From assembly GCA_963977625.1 (NCBI GenBank), contig CAXBPX010000033.1, forward strand, positions 1 through 11,332: 11,332 nucleotides of DNA, in the 5' to 3' direction. This document shows positions 1 through 7,443 of this stretch, in pieces (position 1 is the stretch's first letter; every line of letters begins with the position of its first letter). Both the position numbers and the translations under genes were made by a program. This DNA is from ZLKRG08 sp963977625 (GTDB lineage Bacteria; Actinomycetota; Actinomycetes; Nanopelagicales; Nanopelagicaceae). The notes beneath the pieces were generated by a model. The model did no database searches. It was not told where the DNA came from and saw only the letters and a list, made by a program, of their open reading frames with translations.

Positions 1-335
1 GGAGCAACTGGTGCCGGTGTTTCAACTATTTGGGTAGCTGGAGCTGGAGCTGGAGCTGGAGTTTGAGCTGGAGTTGGCGTTGAAACTGGCGCTGCACCTG
101 ATTCGGCAATTATTGCTAACTCTGCACCAACAGCGACAGTTTGATCAGGACCAACCACAATCTTTTGTAAAACACCTGCAGCCGGTGAAGGAATCTCAGT
201 ATCAACTTTGTCAGTCGAAACTTCTAGGAGTGGTTCGTCAATTGCTACAACGTCGCCTTCATTTTTAAGCCAACGTGTAACTGTTCCTTCTGTAACTGAT
301 TCGCCAAGTGCTGGCATGGTTACTGAAAATGACAT
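1..335 (-). CDS. sucB: Dihydrolipoamide acyltransferase (E2), N-terminal part, cut by window edge
   Basis: E2 core subunit of a 2-oxo acid dehydrogenase complex (2-oxoglutarate and/or pyruvate), which passes an acyl group from E1 to CoA on a swinging lipoyl arm. The ATG at 335-333 opens a lipoyl domain (residues 1 to about 78) with the motif STDKVDTEIPSP; the lipoylated lysine is K43. An Ala/Pro-rich flexible linker follows, as expected between E2 domains, and runs off the window at residue 111. Any second lipoyl domain, the E1/E3-binding domain and the catalytic domain lie outside. A ribosome binding site (AAAGGAAA) precedes the ATG on the minus strand. lpd, the E3 gene, ends 67 bases upstream on the same strand, so the two are probably one operon. 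The acyl substrate cannot be told from this part; sucB is named from the usual actinobacterial neighbourhood. Confidence 0.9.
   Translation of the reverse strand, partial: MSFSVTMPALGESVTEGTVTRWLKNEGDVVAIDEPLLEVSTDKVDTEIPSPAAGVLQKIVVGPDQTVAVGAELAIIAESGAAPVSTPTPAQTPAPAPAPATQIVETPAPVA
37..60. repeat. Hexanucleotide repeat in the E2 linker
   Basis: Four exact copies of GCTGGA on the plus strand, followed by degenerate copies to about position 76. On the coding (minus) strand they encode alternating Pro-Ala in the interdomain linker. Replication slippage here would change linker length in steps of two residues without breaking the frame. Confidence 0.75.
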
Positions 336-370
336 CTAACCGTTTCCTTTATCTCGTATCTACTGCTAAT

Positions 371-403
371 TATCTCTTGTTTATCTCTTGTTTATCTCTT
401 GTT
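371..403. repeat. Three tandem 11-bp repeats between lpd and the E2 gene
   Basis: Three perfect adjacent copies of TATCTCTTGTT, the last one touching the lpd stop codon (403-405, minus). They fill about half of the 67-base gap between lpd and the E2 start. No dyad symmetry or terminator is visible. It may be a replication-slippage product or a spacer; function unknown. Confidence 0.7.
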
Positions 404-1767
404 TATCCGTGTGCGTGAAGTGGCTTGCCAGCTAACGCTAAGAAAGCCTCTCCCATTGCTTCGTTCATAGTTGGGTGAGCGTGGACATATGGGGCAACAT
501 CCTGCGCATCCGCTTGCCAGTTATAAATAACTTGGGCTTCGCCGATTAATTCTCCGACTCGAGAACCAACTAAATGAATACCCAAAACTGGGCCGCCTTT
601 TTGCTGCACAATCTTGATTGATCCCGCAGTTTTTAAAATCTGTGATTTTCCATTTCCGGCTAAATCATAGGAAATCTCTTCGACATCATAACCGCGCTCT
701 TTTGCAGTTGCGGTAGATAAGCCAACTGATGCAACTTCTGGTTCTGAATATGTAACTCTTGGTACGCCATCGTAATTTATTGGTTGCGGATTTAATCCGG
801 CGATCTCTTCAGCAACCATGATTCCTTCTTGGAATCCAACGTGTGCAAGCTGCAAGGTAGGAATTAAATCGCCGACTGCCCAAATTCCTGGCACATTGGT
901 GCGGCACTTATTATCGACCAATACGTAACCACGATCCATGGTGATGCCTTGTTCCTCATAACCAATTCCAGCTGAAACTGGTCCACGGCCAACTGCCACC
1001 AAAAGCACTTCGGCAGTGAAGGATTTACCATTTTCCAGATTTACAGTTACCGAATCTGCATTCACGGTATGTGATTGGAATTTGCTGCCAACTTCAAATT
1101 CAATTTTGCGCTTACGGAATGCGCGCTCTAACTGCTTTGAAGAAGTTTCATCTTCTAGAGCCACCAATCTTGGTAAACCTTCAATAATGGTGACTTCTGA
1201 TCCAAATGATTTCCAAACCGATGCAAATTCGCATCCAATTACTCCGCCACCCAAAACAATTGCGCTCTTTGGAACATAGTCCATGTTTAAAGCTTGGTCA
1301 GAAGTGATAACGCGCTTGCCATCAATATCAAGTCCCGGAAGTGTCTTGGCATAAGAACCCGTTGCAAGCACTACGTGCTTACCAGTGTATTGAGTTCCAT
1401 TTACTTCAACAGTATTAGCTGAAACTAATTTGCCCCAACCTTCGACAAAAGTAACGCCGCGAGATTTAACTAAGCCAGATAGTCCTTTATAGAGTCGTGC
1501 AATCACACCATCTTTATAAGCATTTACTCCGGCCATATCGATGGAATTAAAAGTTGCATTTACGCCAAATTCGGAGGCATGACGAGTTTCGTCAGCAACT
1601 TCTCCAGCGTGCAGTAACGCTTTAGTAGGGATACAACCTCGGTGCAAGCAAGTTCCACCAACTTTATCTGCTTCAATCAATGCAACAGAGAGTCCTAGTT
1701 GTGAAGCGCGAAGTGCGCATGCATAACCGCCAGAACCGCCACCGAGAATTACAACGTCATAAGACAT
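403..1767 (-). CDS. lpdA: Dihydrolipoamide dehydrogenase (E3)
   Basis: FAD-dependent E3 that reoxidises the dihydrolipoyl group of E2 and of the glycine-cleavage H protein, passing electrons to NAD+; cytoplasmic. The 454-residue chain has an N-terminal FAD Rossmann motif (GGGSGG, residues 9-14), the redox disulphide in GGTCLHRGC (C40/C45), a second Rossmann motif GGGVIGCE for NAD near residue 175, and the C-terminal catalytic His-Glu pair in HPTMNE (H431/E436). CLHRGC rather than CLNVGC is, from memory, common in actinobacterial E3s. I chose the ATG at 1767-1765 because GGAG lies just upstream and the flavin fold starts at once; an in-frame TTG at 1785 would add six residues without family support. 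It lies between pepA and the E2 gene on the same strand. Confidence 0.95.
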   Translation of the reverse strand: MSYDVVILGGGSGGYACALRASQLGLSVALIEADKVGGTCLHRGCIPTKALLHAGEVADETRHASEFGVNATFNSIDMAGVNAYKDGVIARLYKGLSGLVKSRGVTFVEGWGKLVSANTVEVNGTQYTGKHVVLATGSYAKTLPGLDIDGKRVITSDQALNMDYVPKSAIVLGGGVIGCEFASVWKSFGSEVTIIEGLPRLVALEDETSSKQLERAFRKRKIEFEVGSKFQSHTVNADSVTVNLENGKSFTAEVLLVAVGRGPVSAGIGYEEQGITMDRGYVLVDNKCRTNVPGIWAVGDLIPTLQLAHVGFQEGIMVAEEIAGLNPQPINYDGVPRVTYSEPEVASVGLSTATAKERGYDVEEISYDLAGNGKSQILKTAGSIKIVQQKGGPVLGIHLVGSRVGELIGEAQVIYNWQADAQDVAPYVHAHPTMNEAMGEAFLALAGKPLHAHG

Positions 1768-1839
1768 AGCCACTCCAAATACCAATTGGAAAACTTAGAT
1801 GCCTAATCCTGCCACTTTGGCCCATTTAAGGGTAATCCG

Positions 1840-3279
1840 TTAGCGCGCCATTTCAATTAGTGAGCGAACTGCGACTCCAGTGGCCCCAACTGGTGTGTGG
1901 CCATGAGCTTTTCCAGTATTTAGTTCAACTCCTGCAATATCAAGATGTAACCAAGGTAACTCATCTTTAATGAATTCTTTGAGGAAGAGGCCAGCAACTA
2001 GCGCACCACCCATCCGCTCTCCGATATTTGCAATATCTGCGATCGGTGTATCAAGCGATGCGCGTAGTTCTTCCGGAAGTGGCAATTGCCAAAACTGTTC
2101 ACCGGTTATATCTGTGACATCTAAAAATTCTGCGCAAAGTTCATCGTTATTTGTCATCACTGCTGAATAGCGTGTGCCGAGTGCAATTACTTTGGCACCG
2201 GTTAGCGTTGCCACATCGATAATTGCATCAAGATTTTTATTTTCTTGTGCTTTGGTGATTGCATCGGCAAGCACCAAACGTCCTTCAGCATCTGGATTTA
2301 ATACTTCAACGGTTTTGCCGCCATAGATGGTGATTACATCTGATGGGCGAGTAGCAGTATCTGAAACCATATTTTCTGCAAGCGCGGCCCAAGCATCTAC
2401 TGCTATCGGAAGTTTTAATTCCGCAATTGCAAGTAGCGCGCCAATCACAGATGCCGCGCCGGTCATATCGCCTTTCATCTCATCCATTTTGGCAGCTGGC
2501 TTTAGCGCAAGTCCACCAGAATCAAAAGTGATTCCTTTGCCTACATAAGCAAGGTTTCGTTTGGCTTTAGCAGGCTTATATGAAAGTGAAACTAACCGCG
2601 GCGGATTTGCAGAACCTTGACCAACACCTATTAATCCACCAAAACCTTGGGACTTTAATTGCTTCTCATCCCAAACTTTTATTTTAACTCCTGAAACTTT
2701 TTTAGCCTTTGCGCTAACTAATTCGGCAAATTTCTTTGGATTTAGATAACTTGGCGGCATATTTACTAAATCGCGTACGAAGAAAGTCCACTTAACTACG
2801 ATTTCAACTTCTTTTAATAATTTAGCGTCTCCATCTGCATCAATATAAATCTCAGTAAGCGGAGCTTTCTGATCCTTCTTTGTATGGCCACGGAAATCTG
2901 TAAATGAATAAGAACCAAGCGCCGCACCTTCGGCCATCGCTCTGGCATCATTATCAATTGCGAATATCGCACTGGTATGCCCATGAAGACTCTGTGCGGC
3001 AATACCCGCTGCGCGACGGATAGTTTCAGATGAAAATTCTTTGGCAACTTTTCCAAGACCAGTAAAGAGAATCACTTTAGTTGCCGTGCCTGGAAGTTTA
3101 ATTACTTCATCAACTTTGCCGGTAGCGCCTAAATCATTTAAAGATTGCAGAATCTCTTTCTCGTCCAGCTTTAGGGTAGAGATGATTTCCAATCCCTTTG
3201 CTCCCTTTGCCAGACCTACCACTAGGGCATCGGCGGAAACAGACTTCTCCAGATATTTAAGTTTTAATTTTTCGGGCAT
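1840..3279 (-). CDS. pepA: Leucyl aminopeptidase (M17 family)
   Basis: Cytosolic two-metal exopeptidase that removes N-terminal residues from peptides during protein turnover. The 479-residue length is normal. The C-terminal catalytic domain has all the expected residues: K248 and D253 in GKGITFDSGG, K260, D271, and NPDAEGR (D330, E332, R334), spaced almost exactly as in E. coli PepA (K270, D275, K282, D293, D353, E355, R356). The N-terminal domain (about 1-160) is the variable M17 part. The gene is divergent from gcvT across 29 bases and 72 bases upstream of lpd. No ribosome binding site precedes the ATG; a TACGAT hexamer ends six bases before it, so the mRNA may be leaderless. Confidence 0.95.
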   Translation of the reverse strand: MPEKLKLKYLEKSVSADALVVGLAKGAKGLEIISTLKLDEKEILQSLNDLGATGKVDEVIKLPGTATKVILFTGLGKVAKEFSSETIRRAAGIAAQSLHGHTSAIFAIDNDARAMAEGAALGSYSFTDFRGHTKKDQKAPLTEIYIDADGDAKLLKEVEIVVKWTFFVRDLVNMPPSYLNPKKFAELVSAKAKKVSGVKIKVWDEKQLKSQGFGGLIGVGQGSANPPRLVSLSYKPAKAKRNLAYVGKGITFDSGGLALKPAAKMDEMKGDMTGAASVIGALLAIAELKLPIAVDAWAALAENMVSDTATRPSDVITIYGGKTVEVLNPDAEGRLVLADAITKAQENKNLDAIIDVATLTGAKVIALGTRYSAVMTNNDELCAEFLDVTDITGEQFWQLPLPEELRASLDTPIADIANIGERMGGALVAGLFLKEFIKDELPWLHLDIAGVELNTGKAHGHTPVGATGVAVRSLIEMAR

Positions 3280-3285
3280 TTTCTA

Positions 3286-3291
3286 ATCGTA
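3286..3291 (-). promoter_or_regulatory. Putative -10 element of pepA, leaderless type
   Basis: On the minus strand TACGAT (TANNNT pattern) is followed by exactly six bases and then the pepA ATG. With the usual 6-7 bases from -10 to transcription start, the mRNA would begin at or next to the A of ATG. No clear -35 element was seen. Confidence 0.5.
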
Positions 3292-3296
3292 TTGGA

Positions 3297-3302
3297 TAAC
3301 CT
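3297..3302 (+). promoter_or_regulatory. Putative -10 element of gcvT, leaderless type
   Basis: TAACCT (TANNNT) is followed by six bases and the gcvT ATG at 3309. No purine-rich ribosome binding site fits in this gap. It lies back-to-back with the pepA -10 element in the same 29-base spacer. The match is weaker than for pepA or ctaC. Confidence 0.4.
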
Positions 3303-3308
3303 GCCCCT

Positions 3309-4388
3309 ATGAAACATTCACCACTTGATCAAAAGCATAAGTCGCTCGGAGCAAAGATGGCCGATTTTGGCGGCTGGGAGATGCCAATTGAATATCCAGG
3401 TGGTGGAGTATTGGCAGAGCACGATGCAGTTCGTAATCGGGTCGGCATCTTCGATGTTTCGCACCTTGGCAAAATCTCAGTCAAAGGTAGCGGCGCTAAA
3501 GATTTTGTTAACTCAGTGCTGACCAATGATTTAAATAAGATAAAAGCTGGCGAAGCGCAATACAACTTACTTTGTAACGAAAATGGCGGAGTTGTCGATG
3601 ACATCATTGCTTATCGAAATAGCGATGACGATATTTTCTTAGTCCCTAATGCAGCTAATTGTGCAAAAGTATTTGCAGTCCTAAAAGCTCAAGCTCCGGC
3701 GAATATAGAGATTGTTAATCTGCACGAAGAATATGCAGTAATCGCAGTGCAAGGTCCGCGTTCGAAAGAGTTATTAACTTCTTTAGGTCTCAAATTAGAT
3801 ATGGACTACATGGCCTTTAGCCACGGGCAAATTTCAGGTAAAGCAGTAATAGTTTGCCGAACTGGATATTCCGGAGAACATGGGTACGAATTACTTCCAA
3901 AATGGAATGAAGCTAATGAAGTATGGGATGCGCTAACCAATAATTTAGGTGATGGTTTAGTTTGTGGGCTTGGCGCGAGAGATACCTTGCGCACTGAAAT
4001 GGGTTATCCGCTACACGGAAACGAGCTCTCTGAATCAATTTCAGCCAATGTCGGTGGTGCCGCTTGGGCGATTGCTTACGAAAAGCCAAATTTTAATGGC
4101 GAAAAATTCTTGCGAGCCGAAAAAGCCGCCGGTGCACCACGTCGACTTCGCGGTTTGAAATTAAAGGATCGCGGTATTCCACGTGGACATATGTCGATTC
4201 TGGTTGATGGCAAAGAAGTTGGCCAGACCACATCAGGAACATTCTCACCAACTCTAAAAGTAGGGATTGCACTAGGGTTAATTGATACTTCCTACAAAAT
4301 TGGCGATGAAGTTGCAATTGATGTTCGTGGTCGAACGCTACTTGCAGAGATAGTTAAATTGCCAATGGTGCCGGCAAAAGTTAAATAA
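3309..4388 (+). CDS. gcvT: Aminomethyltransferase, T protein of glycine cleavage system
   Basis: Transfers the methylene carbon of the H-protein-bound aminomethyl group to tetrahydrofolate, releasing ammonia. The 359 residues are a full-length T protein. Visible motifs are GAKMADFGGWEMP (14-26), the DVSHLGK signature (49-55), GGVVDDIIAYR (93-103), whose D97 corresponds to the catalytic/folate Asp of GcvT, and GARDTLRTEMGYPLHGNEL in the second half. The C-terminal barrel domain is complete. The lpd product nearby is the L protein of the same system; P and H genes are not in the window. The last eight bases (4381-4388) overlap the end of the convergent cbrT gene, with no terminator between them. 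The start is the first ATG, likely read from a leaderless transcript. Confidence 0.96.
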   Translation: MKHSPLDQKHKSLGAKMADFGGWEMPIEYPGGGVLAEHDAVRNRVGIFDVSHLGKISVKGSGAKDFVNSVLTNDLNKIKAGEAQYNLLCNENGGVVDDIIAYRNSDDDIFLVPNAANCAKVFAVLKAQAPANIEIVNLHEEYAVIAVQGPRSKELLTSLGLKLDMDYMAFSHGQISGKAVIVCRTGYSGEHGYELLPKWNEANEVWDALTNNLGDGLVCGLGARDTLRTEMGYPLHGNELSESISANVGGAAWAIAYEKPNFNGEKFLRAEKAAGAPRRLRGLKLKDRGIPRGHMSILVDGKEVGQTTSGTFSPTLKVGIALGLIDTSYKIGDEVAIDVRGRTLLAEIVKLPMVPAKVK

Positions 4389-5148
4389 ACTTAATCTCAC
4401 TAACAAAAGCAGCTTTGCGCGCACTTCGTTCTAACGCTTTTAAAACTCCTGGCCCAATTGCAATGATTAATAGGGCAGTAAATAACGCTCTAGGCACATT
4501 CCAAGCCATTGAAGAAGCTAAGTGGTAAGAGATAAATCTTTGAATATTTTCGGCAATTGCAGCATCTGGAATATATGAAAGTTGGGTCTTTGGCCCAAAT
4601 GCCCATGGCCAAAATTGCAGATCCATTAAGAATCCAAAAATTTCAGCCAGCAACAATGAACTAATTGCAATGATAGATATTTGGAATTTTTTATATTTAG
4701 GAATTGCTCCTGCTATCAATCCAATCCAACCAGCTGCAAAAACTTGATAGGGAAGCCATGGTCCAAATCCGCCAGTTAAAAATGCAGAGAGCAACATAGA
4801 TTGCACTCCTAGTAAAAATCCAAAACTTGAACCAAAGACATAACTTGCCAGAATTAATAGAAACCACATTGGTTCGATTCCGGCAGCGCCAGCACCAAGT
4901 GGTCGAAGCGCTGCAATGATGGCACTTAACATAGCAAGTAATGCCAAAGATTTAGCATCCAAATTGGCCTGCCCGATTAGTGCAAGTAGTAACAAGAGAG
5001 CTGCAGGAGTTGCTAGCCAGAAAATAACGGAACTTCTATTTTCATTACTGATAAATGGCCAAAAGAATCCAAGTGCACTTAAAAGGGAAGTAACTGTTAA
5101 AGCTATAACTCTAAAACCTTTGAAGCGAAAAATGTCTGAAGTTCTCAT
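4381..5148 (-). CDS. cbrT: ECF transporter substrate-binding membrane subunit, probable cobalamin (CbrT-like)
   Basis: Integral membrane S component that should bind the vitamin and pass it to the ECF energising module. The 255-residue chain is very hydrophobic, with about six membrane segments. The conserved-looking stretch ALRPLGAGAAGIEPMWF (about 80-96) and the later GGFGPWLPYQVFAAGWIGL and FWPWAFGP regions recall, from memory, actinobacterial CbrT-type S components. I chose the ATG at 5148-5146, which overlaps the ATPase stop codon as ATGA and implies coupled translation; an upstream start at 5184 would add twelve residues inside the ATPase gene. Cobalamin as substrate is inferred from the B12 riboswitch and gene neighbours, not from binding residues. 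It does not resemble CbiM/NikM of cobalt or nickel systems. The 3' end overlaps gcvT. Confidence 0.85.
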   Translation of the reverse strand: MRTSDIFRFKGFRVIALTVTSLLSALGFFWPFISNENRSSVIFWLATPAALLLLLALIGQANLDAKSLALLAMLSAIIAALRPLGAGAAGIEPMWFLLILASYVFGSSFGFLLGVQSMLLSAFLTGGFGPWLPYQVFAAGWIGLIAGAIPKYKKFQISIIAISSLLLAEIFGFLMDLQFWPWAFGPKTQLSYIPDAAIAENIQRFISYHLASSMAWNVPRALFTALLIIAIGPGVLKALERSARKAAFVSEIKFI

Positions 5149-6698
5149 GATTGAGCCTCTAAGACATCTTGAATGGTAATCCATTTACGTGGCGCCATAA
5201 CTTTTGTAACTTGTGGAGCAAACGATGGTGAAGCAAGCAGCACATCAAGTGCGTTGCCATCTGCCACTAATTCACCCTCTGCAAGAATTGCAATTCGCGT
5301 TGCTAACTCTGCGACCAATTCCACGTCATGTGTAGCAATGATTACTGAAGTGCCTTTTGTTGCTTGCTCTTTAAGCAACTTGGTAAGCAGTGATTTACTT
5401 TCATAGTCCAAACCGCGCGTTGGTTCATCTAGAATCAAAAGTTCTGGCATTGGCGCAAGGACGATAGCAAGCACTAAAGCTAGCCGTTGACCTTCTGATA
5501 AATCTCTGGGGTGGGCAGAAGTATTGATAGTTGGTGCAAGTTTATTTAATAATGCAAAAGTACTTCCAATCGTAAGCAAGTTATCTTTATCAGTCTGGTC
5601 GCACTCTGCTGCCACGCTTTGGTGGTAAAGCAAATCATTAGCATCTTGGGGGATATACCCAATTTTTTTAATCTCTTTACTTACTTTGCCTTGATAGTTA
5701 ACCACTCCTAAAAGGGCTTTAATCAGTGAACTTTTGCCTGCCCCGTTTCGACCCATTAAAGCCAGAATTTCTCCGGAATTAATTTGAAAATCAATTGGCT
5801 TTAGTGCAATTTTCTGCTCATATGAAACGGAGAGCGACTTGGTAGTAAGCACGACTTTTCCAGTAACCGGAATTGGTTTTGAGTGCTCGCGACCACTATT
5901 TCTGAATCTCTCAGTCTGTTTGCGTAAATCACGAACCGAAAGTGAAATTTCCGGAAGTTTTAGGGCGCGTGCCAATTTAACAATCGGAGGAGCAATTTTA
6001 GAATCTTTAAGTATCTCTTCTGGCTTACCGATTCTAGTCAGACCATCGTTTGCAATTTCAATTACTTTATCCACATATCCAATTACTCGTTCCAGACGAT
6101 GTTCCGCAATAATTACTGTGATTCCCAGGTCATGAACTAATCGTTGCAGGATCGCTAATACCTCTTCGGCAGCAACTGGATCAAGTGCACTGGTAGGTTC
6201 ATCTAAAACCAGAATTTTTGGATGCAACACCATCGCTGCGGCGATTGCAACTCTTTGTTGTTCGCCACCTGAAAGTGTTTTAAGTTTTCGATTGCGAATC
6301 GGGTGCAAGCTAAGAAGATCAAGCACCTCTTCAATGCGCTTTCGCATCGCTTCTTCCGCTAGATTTAAAGATTCCATTGAAAAAGCAAGTTCGTCTTCCA
6401 CGATATCGGTGACAAAACCATTAATGGGATTTTGGCCAACAATGCCGATTAACTCAGCTAATTGGCCTGGTCGGACGTTTCTGGTTGAGATGCCACCCAC
6501 TTCAACATTTCCAGCCAAAATGCCACCAGTATGGTGCGGAACGAGACCATTAATCAGGCGGAGCATGGAACTTTTACCAATTCCAGTTTGACCAATTAAG
6601 AGTACGAATTCACCTTCGCCAATTTCAAAATTCAACTTATCCAAAATGGTTTTTTGAGTATTTGGGTAAATCAGCGAGACATTTTGAAATTTGATCAT
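5145..6698 (-). CDS. cbrU: Duplicated ECF ATPase (CbrU-like)
   Basis: Two ABC ATPase domains fused in one 517-residue chain that power the ECF transporter from the cytoplasmic side. Domain 1 (about 1-235): Walker A GQTGIGKSS (36-44), Q-loop Q89, signature LSGGEQ (142-147), Walker B ILVLDEP (162-168), switch H200. Domain 2 (about 281-495): Walker A GRNGAGKSS (316-324), Q351, signature LSEGQ (400-404), Walker B ending LDEP (423-426), H457. Both sites look catalytically complete; the second signature has Glu where Gly is usual. Such a fusion replaces the separate EcfA1/EcfA2 pair. The ATG overlaps the stop codon of the upstream EcfT gene (ATGA at 6698-6695), and the stop overlaps the cbrT start in the same way. 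SEED-style annotation calls this CbrU. Confidence 0.93.
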   Translation of the reverse strand: MIKFQNVSLIYPNTQKTILDKLNFEIGEGEFVLLIGQTGIGKSSMLRLINGLVPHHTGGILAGNVEVGGISTRNVRPGQLAELIGIVGQNPINGFVTDIVEDELAFSMESLNLAEEAMRKRIEEVLDLLSLHPIRNRKLKTLSGGEQQRVAIAAAMVLHPKILVLDEPTSALDPVAAEEVLAILQRLVHDLGITVIIAEHRLERVIGYVDKVIEIANDGLTRIGKPEEILKDSKIAPPIVKLARALKLPEISLSVRDLRKQTERFRNSGREHSKPIPVTGKVVLTTKSLSVSYEQKIALKPIDFQINSGEILALMGRNGAGKSSLIKALLGVVNYQGKVSKEIKKIGYIPQDANDLLYHQSVAAECDQTDKDNLLTIGSTFALLNKLAPTINTSAHPRDLSEGQRLALVLAIVLAPMPELLILDEPTRGLDYESKSLLTKLLKEQATKGTSVIIATHDVELVAELATRIAILAEGELVADGNALDVLLASPSFAPQVTKVMAPRKWITIQDVLEAQS

Positions 6699-7438
6699 AA
6701 AGTAACCGCCAATATTGCAAAACCGGAAGTAAGTAGCAACAAATCCTTAAATTGATACCGGTGTACTCGATATTTGCTTCTTTTGCGAGAAATTCCGTAA
6801 CCTCGTGAATCCATTGCCGCGGCTAAATCGAGTGCGCGAGCTAATGAATCTTCTAGCAGCGGCATCGCTATCTGGCGCCAAGCAAAGAAGCGATTAGTAC
6901 TCACTCCACGTAATTTTTGTGCGATTTTTATCCGTTTCAAGTTCTCAACTAGCTGCGGTGTTAAAGAGGTTGCAATCACCAACACCATGGCTACTTCGTA
7001 GAACATAGGTGGAACTGCTCTTAGAAGTGCCCGTGGATTAGTTAGAGCGGTAGCAGCGCCAAAGAGCGCAATAATGCTGGCAATCCCAAAACTTTCTAAA
7101 ATTGTAGATGAAACACGTTCCCAGGTAACTGCGCCACCTAAAGTTATGCCTGCCATCCAATTTGGAAGCGGAATGCTCGGAATCGTAAAAAGTGTGGTGC
7201 CAGGTACCGGAACTCCGATAATAATTCCAATAAGTACTCTAAATATGATAACCGCCGCCGCTAATTTAAGCGCCCAGTTGTAGCTATCTGCCCAAGGTCC
7301 ATCTGATTTAAAGAAATAAACCAAAATCGAAAGTAGTGCAATAGCGAACACTGAAACCCAAGCATTTTGTAAGCGCACCAAAGTGGTGGCTAGGAGTGCG
7401 CTCCATAACCACCAACTAATTGGGTGCAGAGTTTTAAT
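6695..7438 (-). CDS. cbrV: EcfT-type transmembrane coupling subunit (CbrV-like), unusual start
   Basis: Membrane scaffold linking the ATPase to the S component. It has several hydrophobic segments, a VPVPGTTLFTIPSIPLPNW stretch I recognise from actinobacterial B12 EcfT proteins, and the two coupling motifs AQKLRG and AAAMDSRGYG. The first ATG/GTG/TTG in frame is the TTG at 7381, but the reading frame stays open upstream to a stop at 7465-7463 and encodes LHPISWWLWSALLA, which matches the family N-terminus. Translation therefore probably starts upstream of 7381, at a rare codon: ATT (7438, chosen here, 247 residues), ATA (7447, overlapping the preceding TAG stop) or CTG (7429). The protein ends soon after motif 2, within one hydrophobic segment, shorter than longer homologues I recall. 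Family call is firm; the start is uncertain. Confidence 0.85.
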   Translation of the reverse strand: MKTLHPISWWLWSALLATTLVRLQNAWVSVFAIALLSILVYFFKSDGPWADSYNWALKLAAAVIIFRVLIGIIIGVPVPGTTLFTIPSIPLPNWMAGITLGGAVTWERVSSTILESFGIASIIALFGAATALTNPRALLRAVPPMFYEVAMVLVIATSLTPQLVENLKRIKIAQKLRGVSTNRFFAWRQIAMPLLEDSLARALDLAAAMDSRGYGISRKRSKYRVHRYQFKDLLLLTSGFAILAVTL

Positions 7439-7443
7439 TTTGG

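Noticed and set aside
371..403. CRISPR-like repeats
   Set aside because: The 11-bp units are directly adjacent with no spacers and no cas genes nearby.
2814..3056. An 80-codon minus-strand frame inside pepA
   Set aside because: It is an alternative frame of a fully conserved M17 peptidase with no start signal of its own.
3280..3308. Glycine riboswitch ahead of gcvT
   Set aside because: Only 29 bases separate gcvT from the divergent pepA, far too few for the aptamer.
4381..7438. Cobalt or nickel ECF transporter (CbiMNQO/NikMNQO)
   Set aside because: The S component lacks the CbiM/NikM N-terminal metal-binding His motif, there is no CbiN, and the family features match CbrTUV.
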